DNA of 64,000 bases from Candidatus Handelsmanbacteria bacterium (lineage in GTDB: Bacteria > Latescibacterota > UBA2968 > UBA8231): positions 62,001-126,000 of the forward strand of contig VGJS01000002.1 in NCBI GenBank assembly GCA_016867395.1, given 5' to 3'. A program made the translations under genes and the position numbers. The notes under the pieces were generated by a model. The model did no database searches and was not told the DNA's origin. It saw nothing but the letters and a program-made list of their open reading frames with translations. The stretch's first letter is position 1. The number at the start of each line of letters is the position of its first letter. Below are positions 30,791-40,872 of this stretch, piece after piece.

Positions 30791-32740
30791 ATGAGGGGGT
30801 TGGGTTCCAGATCCCCCTTCACCTGGAAGGGCGTCCTGGTCGGGGCGGCGTTTTCGTTTCTGATCGGCGTGGGGGCGCCCTACGGCGAGATCATGCTGCA
30901 GGGCTCGTACATGGCCCTCAACAGCTCCTCCCCGGCGGCAATCTTCTCCTTCCTCCTGATCACCCTCTTCCTCAACGTGCTGCTGGCCCTGGTCCGCCGG
31001 CAGTTCGCCCTGAGCAAAGCCGACCTGGTGCTGGTCTACGTCATGTTACTGATGGCGGTGACCGTACCCACCCAATCCTTCGTCAGCTACCTGATACCCG
31101 TCATCGGCGGACTGGTCTACTACGCTTCTGCCGAGAACAACTGGGGCGAGATCTTCGTGCCCTACGTGGAGCCCTGGCTGGCGCCCCTGGATTTCAAGCT
31201 GGTCAAGGACCTGCACGAGGGGCTGCCACCCGGAGAAAGCATTCCCTGGGGGGGATGGGCCGAGATCCTGGGGGCCTGGTACGTGCTCTTCATCATCCTC
31301 AGTTTCATGATGATCTGCATGGCCACCATCCTGCACCGGCAGTGGTCGGCCAACGAGCGTTTGGCCTATCCGATGGTGCAGTTGCCCCTGCGTATGATCG
31401 AGGAGGAGGAAGGGCCGCTGCGGGTCCTGGGGCCTTTCTTCCGCAGCAAGGTGATGTGGATGGGTTTTGCCGTGCCCTTCGGCTTGTTCTCGATGACCGG
31501 TCTGCACCACTACTTCGTCTTTGTGCCCGCGGTGCCCTTTTTCATCGATATGGTGTGGTGGTTCAACAACTCGGTGTGGGAGATCTTCGCCCTCAGCTAC
31601 GCCTGGGTGGGTTTCTTCTATCTGGTCAATCTGGATATCACCTTCAGCATCTGGTTCTTCCACCTGTTCACCAAGGTGGAGGAAGGGGTCTTCAACCTGA
31701 TCGGCTTTTCCAGCACCGAGCAGTTGAGCCTCTACTCCTTTTCCCAGACCGCCGATCTGACCCACCAGTCGGTGGGGGCCTGCCTGGTCTTTGTGGGCTT
31801 CACCCTGTGGATGGCGCGGGGCCACCTGAAGGATGTGTGGCGCAAGGCCTGGAGCAGCGCTCCGGGGGTGGACGATGCCGGCGAGCTGATCCCCTATCGG
31901 GTGGCGGTGATCGGTTTTCTGGTCAGCTTGCTCTTGGTGGGGTTCTGGCTCTGGCTGTCCGGCATCCCGCTGCTGATCCTGCCCATTTTCCTGGTCGCCT
32001 GCCTGGTTTTCTACATCCTGGTGACCCGGGCGGTGACCACGGCCGGGGTGGCCACGGCCCGCGCCCCGGAAGTGGCGGCCTTTTTCGTGATCTCCGGCTG
32101 GGGCACCTCGCTGATCGGCGCCAAGGGGTTGGTGGCCATGACCTTCACCTATGTGTGGCAGTCGGAGATGCGGCTCTTCCCGTTGATCGGTGCGGCCAAC
32201 AGCCTCAAGCTGGCCGAGAGTGTCCCTGGGCCCAAGCGCCGGCTCTTCTGGGCCATGTGGCTGGCCCTGTTGTGCAGCCTGGCGGGAGCCACCTGGATCG
32301 TGCTGACCCTCTGCTACCGCGAAGGGGGCATCAACCTCCACCCCTTTTTCATGACCGGCCAGGCGGTGCGCACCTTCACTGACATGGCCCGCCCCCTGCT
32401 CAATCCCACGGCGCCGGATCTGCGCGGCTGGGTCTTCACCGGCATCGGCGGGGTGATCGACGGCCTGCTCCTGTGGGGCCAGCACCGCTTCCATTGGTGG
32501 CCCCTGCACCCTCTGGGCTTCGTCATCAGCGTGGGCTGGCTGACCAGCCAGATCTGGTTTTCGTGTTTCGTCTCCTGGCTGCTCAAGCTGCTCATCCTCA
32601 AATACGGGGGCATCAAACTCTACGCCGGAGCCAAGCCCTTCTTCCTGGGCATGATCCTGGGGGAGGCCACCGCCGGCGGGGTCTGGCTGATCATCGACTG
32701 GCTCAACGGCGAGACCGGGAACATGATCACCGTCATGTGA
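30791..32740 (+). CDS. Large multi-pass membrane protein, DUF6785/DUF6784-like
   Basis: Numerous TM segments; 'QWSANERLAYPMVQLPLRMIEEEE'; about 650 aa. Confidence 0.65.
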   Translation: MRGLGSRSPFTWKGVLVGAAFSFLIGVGAPYGEIMLQGSYMALNSSSPAAIFSFLLITLFLNVLLALVRRQFALSKADLVLVYVMLLMAVTVPTQSFVSYLIPVIGGLVYYASAENNWGEIFVPYVEPWLAPLDFKLVKDLHEGLPPGESIPWGGWAEILGAWYVLFIILSFMMICMATILHRQWSANERLAYPMVQLPLRMIEEEEGPLRVLGPFFRSKVMWMGFAVPFGLFSMTGLHHYFVFVPAVPFFIDMVWWFNNSVWEIFALSYAWVGFFYLVNLDITFSIWFFHLFTKVEEGVFNLIGFSSTEQLSLYSFSQTADLTHQSVGACLVFVGFTLWMARGHLKDVWRKAWSSAPGVDDAGELIPYRVAVIGFLVSLLLVGFWLWLSGIPLLILPIFLVACLVFYILVTRAVTTAGVATARAPEVAAFFVISGWGTSLIGAKGLVAMTFTYVWQSEMRLFPLIGAANSLKLAESVPGPKRRLFWAMWLALLCSLAGATWIVLTLCYREGGINLHPFFMTGQAVRTFTDMARPLLNPTAPDLRGWVFTGIGGVIDGLLLWGQHRFHWWPLHPLGFVISVGWLTSQIWFSCFVSWLLKLLILKYGGIKLYAGAKPFFLGMILGEATAGGVWLIIDWLNGETGNMITVM

Positions 32741-32755
32741 GGGGAAGGCGCCGGC

Positions 32756-34375
32756 TCAGGGCTGGCGCACCACGAGGAACTGGTCGGCCGCCACCTCGCC
32801 CACCTGTTGCACCTGGCCGTCCGGCCAACGCACCTCCACCCTGGCCCTGGTATTCGCCCCCAGGCCGAAGTGCAGGCGGGGGTCGTGGCTGGCCAGGTAG
32901 CTGCCCCCGGAGTGGCGTTCCCGCACCTGTCGCACCCCCCCCGCCTCCACCGTCACCCGGGCGCCCAGGGCGTCGCGGCTCGCCTGGCCGACCAGCGCCA
33001 CCGAAAGCCAGTGGGCCTGGTTGCCCCCCTCGTTGCGCAAGAGGCGGGGGGGGCCGGCCTCGGTGGTGACCAGCAGGTCCTGGTCGCCATCGTTGTCGTA
33101 GTCGGCCAGGGCGGCGGCCCGCCCGACGTTGGGGGCCGCAAAGCTGTCTCCGGAGATCGCCGAGACATCGGCGAAGCGCAGCTTCCCCTCGTTGCGCAGA
33201 AGCTGGTTTGTCTGGGCGTAGGAAAGGGAGGAGTCTACCTCGGCGATCTTGTCCATGACGTGGCCGTTGGCGACAAAGAAATCCAGATCCATGTCGTGGT
33301 CGAAGTCCAGGAAGCTGACGCCGAAGCCCAAGGACATGTACGAGAGCTCGGCCAGGCCGGCGCGCGGGGTGATGTCGTCGAGCCGGCCCTGGCCGTTGTT
33401 GTGGTAGAGGGTATTGGTCTCGCGGGAGAAATTGGTGACGATCAGGTCCAGGTTGCCGTCGTTGTCGACGTCGCCGGCGTCCACGCCCATGCCCGCTTCG
33501 GCCCGGCCGTCCCGGTTGTACCGCCCCCCGGCCTGCAGGCCGTTCTCGACGAAACGGCCGCCGCGGTTCTCGTAGAGGAAGTTCATCGTCCCGTCGTTGG
33601 CCACGTAGATATCGGTGTCCCCGTCCTGATCGTAGTCGGTAAAGGCCACGCCCAGGCCGCGCCCCTTGAGGGTGATGCCGGCCTCCTGGCTGACATCGGT
33701 GAACGCGCCACCGCGGCCCTCGTTGCGGTAGAGCACGCTGTTGACCGGCTCGTAGGAGGTGGGCTCGCAGTAGGAGCGGATGCGGCCCTGCTTACAGACC
33801 ACATTGTTGGCCAGGGAGAAGTCGACGTAGTTGACCACGAATAGATCCAGATCGCCGTCCTGGTCGTGGTCGAGGAAACCGGTGCTGACCCCCCAGCGGG
33901 AATCGTCCACGCCCAGTCGGGCCCCCACCTCGGCGAAGCGGTCCCCGTCGTTGCGGTACATGGCATTGGGCCCGAAGCACGAGAGGTAGAGATCCTGGTC
34001 GCCGTCCTCGTCGTAGTCGGCGGCGGCGCAGCCCATGCCGTACCCCGAATGGCCCAGGCCGGTGGCGGCGGTCTGGTCGGAGAAGGTGCCGTCGCGGCGG
34101 TTGGCATAGAGCCGGCTGGTCGGCAGCGGGTCGGGGCGTTCGCCCGACAGGTAGGTGCCGTTGGCGAGGAATAGGTCCAGCCAGCCGTCGCCGTCGTGGT
34201 CGAAGAAGGCCCCGCCCGGGCCAAAGGTCTCGACGTAATAGTACTCCCCCTGGGCGCCATTATAGTGCACGAAATCCAGGCCAGCGGGCACCGTGACTTC
34301 GGTGAACTGCACCGGCGAAGGTGGGGTTGAGGCCTGGTTGCAGGCAAGGAGAAGGAGGAGGAGAAGGAGAGGCAT
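32756..34375 (-). CDS. CRTAC1-family protein (FG-GAP/VCBS repeats + ASPIC/UnbV), lipoprotein
   Basis: Poly-Leu signal MPLLLLLLLLLAC; multiple DxDxDGxxD repeats; C-terminal 'VTVEAGGVRQVRERHSGGSYLASHDPRLHFGLGANTRARVEVRWPDGQVQQV'. Confidence 0.92.
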   Translation of the reverse strand: MPLLLLLLLLACNQASTPPSPVQFTEVTVPAGLDFVHYNGAQGEYYYVETFGPGGAFFDHDGDGWLDLFLANGTYLSGERPDPLPTSRLYANRRDGTFSDQTAATGLGHSGYGMGCAAADYDEDGDQDLYLSCFGPNAMYRNDGDRFAEVGARLGVDDSRWGVSTGFLDHDQDGDLDLFVVNYVDFSLANNVVCKQGRIRSYCEPTSYEPVNSVLYRNEGRGGAFTDVSQEAGITLKGRGLGVAFTDYDQDGDTDIYVANDGTMNFLYENRGGRFVENGLQAGGRYNRDGRAEAGMGVDAGDVDNDGNLDLIVTNFSRETNTLYHNNGQGRLDDITPRAGLAELSYMSLGFGVSFLDFDHDMDLDFFVANGHVMDKIAEVDSSLSYAQTNQLLRNEGKLRFADVSAISGDSFAAPNVGRAAALADYDNDGDQDLLVTTEAGPPRLLRNEGGNQAHWLSVALVGQASRDALGARVTVEAGGVRQVRERHSGGSYLASHDPRLHFGLGANTRARVEVRWPDGQVQQVGEVAADQFLVVRQP

Positions 34376-34377
34376 GC

Positions 34378-35946
34378 TCACATCCGGGCCAGCAGGGCGG
34401 CGATGAGCAGCGCCCAGGAGAACCAGCCCAAGAGCCCCTGCAGCAGGGCGAGCCCCTGCATCCTTCCGGCCGGGCGCCAGGCGGGCGTGCCCACGCGCAG
34501 GTAGGTCTGCAGGCTGAACCGCAGGCTCCGGGCCAGGGTAAAGACCCCATCGCCCTGCTGCGGGCGGAAACCGTGGCGGCCAAAGCGGTACAGCAACGCG
34601 AAACCGACCACCAGCAGCGCCGAATACAGGAGGAACTGGCCCAGGCTGCTGCCATACCTCGTCGTCAGGCGCCAGCCAAGCAGGAAGTACCGCTCGGGGC
34701 TGGCCCACGGCAGGTGCTGCCGCCGGAACTCGAGGCCGGCGGCCCTGCAGGCCAAGGCGTCTTCGGTGAACCCTTGTTCGCGGAGCTGCTGCTGCAGCAA
34801 AGCGTAAACCGGGGTCATCCCCTGCAGGTCAGCCGAGTCCGGGTCGGCCAGCCGTGGAGACAGTTCCTCCCAGAGGAAGGTCAGGCGGTCGGCCCGGGCG
34901 CCCTGGAGGAGCACCCGGGGACTGGCGGTGGAGTCGGCCAGGCTGTCGGCGGGGGGCTGTTCGGCCGGCTGGCGCCAGCTGATGAGCGGGGCACGGCTGT
35001 GGCGCAGATCGAGGTCCCCGTCGAAACGGGCTGCCAGCTCGAGATTACCGCCGGACTGGCTGCCGCCGAAGTCGGCCAGGCGTTTGAAGTGGCTGCCGCC
35101 GAAATCGGCGCCAAGGGCAAAACGGGTTCCGTCGAAACGCGCTGGATGCACGAAGGTGATGCGGCGAAAGGAAGCCTGGCCGGCGAACTGGGCTTCGCGG
35201 AACGAGGCTTCGCTGCCGAAGCGGGACCCATCGAAGGTGGTCGGCCCGCCGAAGGTGGCGTTCCAGAACATGCTGCGCCCCTTGAAGCGGGCGCCGGCAA
35301 AGGAGGCGCCCTCCCGCCAGCGGGCGTTCTTGAAGGAAACCTGAGCTTCGAAGTAGACGTCGGTAAAACCCGCCGGCCCGCCGAAAGCGGTGGTCTCGAA
35401 GAAGGCGCCCTCCTCGAAGCGGCAACGGGCCAGCGACAGGCTGGGACCATCGAAGGTGGCGCCGATGAAGGAGGCGCCGGCGTAGAAGTGGCAGTTCTCC
35501 AGTTGGGTGGGACCGCTGAACACGGCCTGGTTGGCGCTCAAGGGCCCCCGCCATTCCGAGGCTTCGAGGTACAGGCCGTTGGCGAAACGGGTGCCCAGCA
35601 GCGACAGGCCCTGGCCGAAGCTCAGGTTCCGACCGCGCACGGGGCTGCGGAATTCCACTCCGTCCAGCACCACCCTTTCGAGGAAGAGCACGTCCTCCAG
35701 TTCGAGGACCGCCACGACCTGTGTCAGCCCGGCGAGGCGGGCATCGAGGGGGCCCGTGAAGGCCGTGTGCTGGTACCGGATGGGGGCGGTGCCGGCTTGG
35801 CGCAGCTGGGAAAGAAGCTGCGCCGCGGGAACCCGCGAATACGGGCGGCCGGCGATGGTGGTGTCCGGAGCGGGCGGCGCGGCGGCTCCGGGGCCGGGCC
35901 ACCCCAACGCGAACAGCAGGGCAAGGGCGAGGGTGAGGGACATCAT
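34378..35946 (-). CDS. Secreted pentapeptide-repeat protein with C-terminal TM segments
   Basis: Signal peptide; repeated 'ASFIGATFDGPSLSLARCRFEEGAFFETTAFGGPAGF...SFKNARWREGASFAGARFKGRSMFWNATFGG'; C-terminal hydrophobic stretches. Confidence 0.85.
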   Translation of the reverse strand: MMSLTLALALLFALGWPGPGAAAPPAPDTTIAGRPYSRVPAAQLLSQLRQAGTAPIRYQHTAFTGPLDARLAGLTQVVAVLELEDVLFLERVVLDGVEFRSPVRGRNLSFGQGLSLLGTRFANGLYLEASEWRGPLSANQAVFSGPTQLENCHFYAGASFIGATFDGPSLSLARCRFEEGAFFETTAFGGPAGFTDVYFEAQVSFKNARWREGASFAGARFKGRSMFWNATFGGPTTFDGSRFGSEASFREAQFAGQASFRRITFVHPARFDGTRFALGADFGGSHFKRLADFGGSQSGGNLELAARFDGDLDLRHSRAPLISWRQPAEQPPADSLADSTASPRVLLQGARADRLTFLWEELSPRLADPDSADLQGMTPVYALLQQQLREQGFTEDALACRAAGLEFRRQHLPWASPERYFLLGWRLTTRYGSSLGQFLLYSALLVVGFALLYRFGRHGFRPQQGDGVFTLARSLRFSLQTYLRVGTPAWRPAGRMQGLALLQGLLGWFSWALLIAALLARM

Positions 35947-37421
35947 TCCTTTTTCTCGTTGAGACGGCGCGCCGTTTCGCGGTGGGCCCGGCTTTGTTCG
36001 GCCTTGCCGAGCTTGGCGTACGCGTCGCTCAAATACAGGTGGGCGCGCGGATTGGCGGGATCGGCGGCCACCGCCTCCTCGTAGATGGTGGCCGCCTGGA
36101 GATGCTGGCCGAGGTGCATATGGGCCACCCCCAGGTTCAGGCAGGCGTCGGCAAATCCGGGCCGCAGGCGCAGCGCGCGGGCGAAATGGACCAAGGCGGC
36201 CTGGTAGTCCTGGGTGCGGGCGGCCAGCAGGCCCAGGCCGTAGGCGGCCTCGGCCAAGCCGGTATCCGCCCGCGCCGCCTGTTCCAGCGCCTGCCGCGCC
36301 TGCCCGTTCTGCCCCTGCTTGAGCCGCACCAGCCCCAGACGCGTGAGGCTGACGGCATCGGCCGAATCCAGGGCCACGGCGTCGTTGAGCGCAGTCGCCG
36401 CTTCCTCGAGCCTGCCCATCAGATACAGGGTGACCCCGAGGCCAGCATGGGCGTTGCGCAGCTTCGGGTTCAGTTCCAAGGCGGCGCGGTACTCCAGGAC
36501 GGCCGAGGCGTACTCACCGCGCAGGGCGTGGTTGAGGGCGAGGTTGTACCGCGCCGTGGCCGGACCGATGGCCACGGTCTGGCCGCCCGGAGCCGTGCGT
36601 TCCGAGCCGATGCCGCGGTCGTACTGGCGAAGGATCTCGGAACGCTGCAGCGCCTGCTCCCCCTCGATCCGGCGGCCGAGGCGAAGGTAGGTGCTGGCCA
36701 GGTTGAGCTGGACCTGCGGGGAGGCGGGATTGAGCCTGGCGGCCCGTTCGAAGGCGGCGAGGGCGGTGTCCAGTTGGTTGTTCTCGCGGTAGAGCAGGGC
36801 GAGGTGGAACTGGGCTTCCGCATCCTGCGGAGCCAGCCGGGCAGCGGCGCCCATCTCCGCCAGGGCCAGGGTGTCTTCGCCGCGCCGGCGGTAGAGCAGG
36901 CCCAGTTTCTTGTGGGCCGCCGCCAGGGTCGAGTCGGAGGCGAGGGCGGCCCGGTAATACCGCTCGGCCAGCGCGGTGCTGTCGCGGTAGCCGTGCACCA
37001 TGCCCAGGTTGTAGAGCGTCTGGGCGCGATTGGGTTCCAGCGCCAGCGCCTGGTTGAAGGAGGCGATGGCCGAATCGGTTTCGGTGTAGCGGGCCTGGGC
37101 GAAGGCCCGGGCCAGGAGTGCGGCCCCCTGTAGGTCGTAGAGTTCGGCGCTGGGCGGGCCGGTGTGCAGCGCCCTGGCCGCCTGGGCACCCGCTTGCTCG
37201 TACTGGCCGATCTCAAGGTGGGCCCGGGCCAGCAGCGCACCGGTCCTGCCGTCCAGCGGCTGCGCCGCCAACAGGGCGATGGCCTCGGGGTAACGGGCCT
37301 CGGCCAGCAACTGGCGGGCCTGCTCCACCGCCGGCGGGGGCGGGGCAGGAGCGGGAGCTGGCGGCGACTGCGCGCTGCAGCCGCCCAGGCTCATGACCAG
37401 GACCAGGCCCAGGAGGATCAT
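35943..37421 (-). CDS. TPR-repeat lipoprotein
   Basis: Lipobox 'LGGC'; many TPRs (ALALEPNRAQTLYNLGMVHGYRDSTALAERYYRAALASDSTLAAAHKKLGLLYRRRG...). Confidence 0.93.
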   Translation of the reverse strand: MILLGLVLVMSLGGCSAQSPPAPAPAPPPPAVEQARQLLAEARYPEAIALLAAQPLDGRTGALLARAHLEIGQYEQAGAQAARALHTGPPSAELYDLQGAALLARAFAQARYTETDSAIASFNQALALEPNRAQTLYNLGMVHGYRDSTALAERYYRAALASDSTLAAAHKKLGLLYRRRGEDTLALAEMGAAARLAPQDAEAQFHLALLYRENNQLDTALAAFERAARLNPASPQVQLNLASTYLRLGRRIEGEQALQRSEILRQYDRGIGSERTAPGGQTVAIGPATARYNLALNHALRGEYASAVLEYRAALELNPKLRNAHAGLGVTLYLMGRLEEAATALNDAVALDSADAVSLTRLGLVRLKQGQNGQARQALEQAARADTGLAEAAYGLGLLAARTQDYQAALVHFARALRLRPGFADACLNLGVAHMHLGQHLQAATIYEEAVAADPANPRAHLYLSDAYAKLGKAEQSRAHRETARRLNEKKE

Positions 37422-37494
37422 CGGTGCATTCGGCTTGCCGGAATGGGGGAGCCTCGCGTAAATTGGCCTGCAATAATAATACGCCAACAACGAG

Positions 37495-39153
37495 ATGCCA
37501 ACAGCAAGAGGGAGCAGCAGGGTGCCGCGATTCTGGGTGGGTGTTGCACTGGGGCTGGCGGTTTGGGACCCGGCCTGGGCCGCGCCCCGGTTCACCGACC
37601 AGGCCGCCGCTTCAGGGTTGACCGGGCGCAATGTCTCGGGCAGCACCCAGCGCTACATCGTCGAAGGCATGATGGGCGGGGTGGCCTTTTTCGACTACGA
37701 TGGGGATGACGACCCGGACCTGTACCTCACCAACGGTTCCCGGTTCGAGGGGTTTGCCAGGGGCGAGGAACCCCTCGACTACCTCTACCGCAACGACGGT
37801 GGCCGCTTCGCCGAGGTGGCCGCAGCGGCCGGCATCAGCGACACCGCCTGGTCCATGGGGTGTGCCGTGGCCGATATCGACAACGACCGCGACCTCGACC
37901 TGTACGTCACCAAATTCGGCCGCAACACCCTGTACCGCAATGACGGTGGCCGCTTCACCGACCGCACCGCGGCGGCGGGCGTCGGCGACCCTCGCTGGGG
38001 CACGGGCTGCACCTTTGGCGACTACGACCGCGATGGCGACGTCGACCTGTACGTGGCCAATTACGTCGACTTCTCGCGGGACTACCAATCCACCATCCCC
38101 TGCCTGTGGAAAAACATCCCGGTTTACTGCGGGCCGTTGGGCCTGCGGCCCGCCCCGGACGTATTGTACCGCAACGAAGGGGATGGCACCTTCGCCGAGG
38201 TCAGCCGCCAGGCCGGGGTCGCCGGGGAGCCCTATTTCGGCATGGCGGCCGTTTTCGCCGACCTCGACGTCGACGGCTGGCCGGACCTGTTCGTGGCCAA
38301 CGACTCGACGCCCAACAACCTGTTCCGCAACGAGGGGAGTGGCCGCTTCAGCGACACGGCGGTGATGGCGGGGGTGGCCTACAGCGGCGAAGGGGTGCGG
38401 CAGGGGTGTATGGGGGCAGCGGTGGAGGATTACGACAACGACGGCCTGCCCGATATCCTGGTCACCAACTTCGCCGACGAGCACAACACCCTCTACCGCA
38501 ACGAAGGAGGGGGGTTTTTCGCCGATGTTTCCTTCAGCTCCCTGGTCGGGACCGTCGGCATCCGGGAGGTGGCCTGGGGGGCGGTGTTCCTCGACGCCGA
38601 CAACGACGGCGACCGCGACCTCTACGTCGCCAACGGCCACACCTACCCCCAGGCGGACCTGCCGCAGGTCAATTCCAGCTACGCCCAACCGAACTGGTTC
38701 TTCCTCAACCAGGGCAAGGGGCGTTTCGCCGAGGCCAGCGACGCCGCCGGCACCGGCCTGGCAGTGCGGGCCGTCAGCCGCGGGGTGGCGGCCGCCGACT
38801 ACGACCGCGACGGGGACGTGGACCTGGCGGTGCTGAACCTGAACGACCCTCCCAACCTGCTGCGCAACGAGGGGACCGGGGCCGGCAATTATCTAGAAGT
38901 CCAGCTCGAGGGCACCCGCAGCAACCGGGCCGCCATCGGCGCCCGGCTGGTGCTGTCTGTGGACGGCCGCCGCCAGCACGCCCAGATCCAGAGCGGCTCG
39001 AGTTACCTGTGCCACCACGACCTCACCGTGCACTTTGGCCTGGGCCCGGCCGCCATGGCCGACTCCCTCGAACTGAGCTGGCCCAGCGGCACCCGGCAGG
39101 TGCTGCGCCAGGTGGCGGCAAACCAGTTGCTGAAGGTGCGCGAGCCGGACTAA
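37495..39153 (+). CDS. CRTAC1-family protein (FG-GAP/VCBS + ASPIC/UnbV), secreted
   Basis: 'GVAFFDYDGDDDPDLYLTNGSRF', 'ADIDNDRDLDLYVTKFG'; C-terminal 'ARLVLSVDGRRQHAQIQSGSSYLCHHDLTVHFGLG...LELSWPSG'. Confidence 0.92.
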   Translation: MPTARGSSRVPRFWVGVALGLAVWDPAWAAPRFTDQAAASGLTGRNVSGSTQRYIVEGMMGGVAFFDYDGDDDPDLYLTNGSRFEGFARGEEPLDYLYRNDGGRFAEVAAAAGISDTAWSMGCAVADIDNDRDLDLYVTKFGRNTLYRNDGGRFTDRTAAAGVGDPRWGTGCTFGDYDRDGDVDLYVANYVDFSRDYQSTIPCLWKNIPVYCGPLGLRPAPDVLYRNEGDGTFAEVSRQAGVAGEPYFGMAAVFADLDVDGWPDLFVANDSTPNNLFRNEGSGRFSDTAVMAGVAYSGEGVRQGCMGAAVEDYDNDGLPDILVTNFADEHNTLYRNEGGGFFADVSFSSLVGTVGIREVAWGAVFLDADNDGDRDLYVANGHTYPQADLPQVNSSYAQPNWFFLNQGKGRFAEASDAAGTGLAVRAVSRGVAAADYDRDGDVDLAVLNLNDPPNLLRNEGTGAGNYLEVQLEGTRSNRAAIGARLVLSVDGRRQHAQIQSGSSYLCHHDLTVHFGLGPAAMADSLELSWPSGTRQVLRQVAANQLLKVREPD

Positions 39154-39155
39154 AG

Positions 39156-40868
39156 TCAGGATTTGGCGGCCGCGGCCGGCTCGGCAACCGGCAACTGGCG
39201 CAGTGCGGCCTCGTCCACCTCGACCCGGTACTTGTCGCGCAGGCTGCGCACGTACTCCACATAGGCGCGTTTGGCCTTGTCGACCTTGACATAGGCCAGG
39301 GCCCGGCGCCGCGATTCGGCGTCGTAGGGGGCCTTTTCCCGCACCTTGTCGGTCACCTTGAACACCGAATACCCCTCCCGCACCCGCACCGGGCCGCCAA
39401 CCTCACCCGGTTCCAGTCGCTGGGCGGCGGCGTTGATACCCTGAAAAAACACCTCGGTGAAGACGTTCAGGCGGATCTGCCCCTGGTGGTGGATGGCGCC
39501 TTCCCGCTGGGTGTGTTTGAGCGCCAGCGCGGTCGCATCCTCCCCCTCCTCGAGGCGCCGTTTCAGCTGCTGGGCCAGCGAGTCCGAAGCGACGAGGATC
39601 TCGGTGACGAGGATGGTCTCCGGAGCGGTGAATTTCTCGGGGTTGGCATCGTAGAAGGCCCGGGCCTCTTCCTCGCTGGCGCTGACATGGCTGTCCACCT
39701 CGCGCTGCCGCAACACCTTCAGGCTGAGTTCCTCCCGTTTGCGCGCCAGACCTGCCACCAGGGTGCTGTCGCGGTCCAGCTGCAGCCGCATCGCCTCTGT
39801 TTCGAAAAGATGCGCCGGGATGGTGACGGTTTTCAGGAACTGATCCACGGCCGCGACAGTGGCCAGTTGGCGGGGCGAGAAGTGTGCCTCCTGGGCGGTG
39901 CTCAGCAGGTCGCCCACGGTGATCTGGCCCCCCTGGAAGGTGACCAGGGGCAGCGCGGCTTCGGGGGCGCTGAACTGGGGCAGTACCTCGCCGCTTTGTT
40001 GGCAACGCTGGCTGAAGAGCGTCAGCTGCGCCTCCTGGGTCTGGGGGGCGTACGCCTGCGTCAGGGAGTCGAGAACGAGGCGGATGCGTTCCATGCGCTT
40101 GGCCCGCATCAGTTCCTCGCGGAGCAGGGCCTCGGAGGCGGCGAGGGGGGCGGGCATCTCGTCGAGGATCTTAAAAACGGCGAAGTGCGTGCGCCGGTTG
40201 TACTGGACCGGCACCGGAGCCGAGATCTCGCCCACCTTCAGGTGCGCCACCCCCTCGGCGACGGCGGGGGTCATCTGGTCGCGCAGTTTGTAGCCACCGC
40301 TGTCGCCCCCGCGTTCGCCGGTCTCTTTGTGCTCGGAGTGGGTGGCGGCCAACTGGTGGAAGTCGGCCCCCTTCTTGAGCAGGGCCACGATGCGTTCGGC
40401 GTCCTCCTTGGTGGGCAGCATGATGCCGCTGAAACGCAGGGCGCGATCCCGGTGGGTTTCGCGGTAGCGGCGCTCGAGTTCCTCGCTGCTGACGCTGAGG
40501 TGGTCATTGATCTGCCGGCGTTGGTACAGATCCATGAGGCCACCGCGTCTGGCCGTCTCCAGTTGGTCGACAAAGGCGGGATCCTCCTCGATCCGCGTTT
40601 GCTTCGCTTCCTGGGCCAGGAGCCGCATGTCGATCAGGCTTTCGAGCAGCCGACGCCGAACCTCGAACGGGGAGTCGCCCTGTCTGAGGCCCTCGGGCAT
40701 CCGCTCCATAAACTGCTGCAGCTGGCTAGCCCGCACCTCCTCGGTGCCGGCCCTGCCAAGGACCGGGTCCTGGGGACTGCCCCCGCAGGCCGCAAGAACC
40801 GCAAAAAGGGGAGCGAGCAACAGGAATCGCATTTTCATCGTTCTCATCCTCCGTGTATACGCATTCAC
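39156..40868 (-). CDS. Parvulin-type peptidyl-prolyl isomerase (SurA/PpiC-like) lipoprotein
   Basis: Lipobox 'LAAC'; 'ATHSEHKETGERGGDSGGYKLRDQMTPAVAEGVAHLKVGEISAPV' and a second parvulin-like region 'LNVFTEVFFQGINAAAQRLEPGEVGGPVRVREGYSVFKV'. Confidence 0.9.
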   Translation of the reverse strand: MNAYTRRMRTMKMRFLLLAPLFAVLAACGGSPQDPVLGRAGTEEVRASQLQQFMERMPEGLRQGDSPFEVRRRLLESLIDMRLLAQEAKQTRIEEDPAFVDQLETARRGGLMDLYQRRQINDHLSVSSEELERRYRETHRDRALRFSGIMLPTKEDAERIVALLKKGADFHQLAATHSEHKETGERGGDSGGYKLRDQMTPAVAEGVAHLKVGEISAPVPVQYNRRTHFAVFKILDEMPAPLAASEALLREELMRAKRMERIRLVLDSLTQAYAPQTQEAQLTLFSQRCQQSGEVLPQFSAPEAALPLVTFQGGQITVGDLLSTAQEAHFSPRQLATVAAVDQFLKTVTIPAHLFETEAMRLQLDRDSTLVAGLARKREELSLKVLRQREVDSHVSASEEEARAFYDANPEKFTAPETILVTEILVASDSLAQQLKRRLEEGEDATALALKHTQREGAIHHQGQIRLNVFTEVFFQGINAAAQRLEPGEVGGPVRVREGYSVFKVTDKVREKAPYDAESRRRALAYVKVDKAKRAYVEYVRSLRDKYRVEVDEAALRQLPVAEPAAAAKS

Positions 40869-40872
40869 AAAT

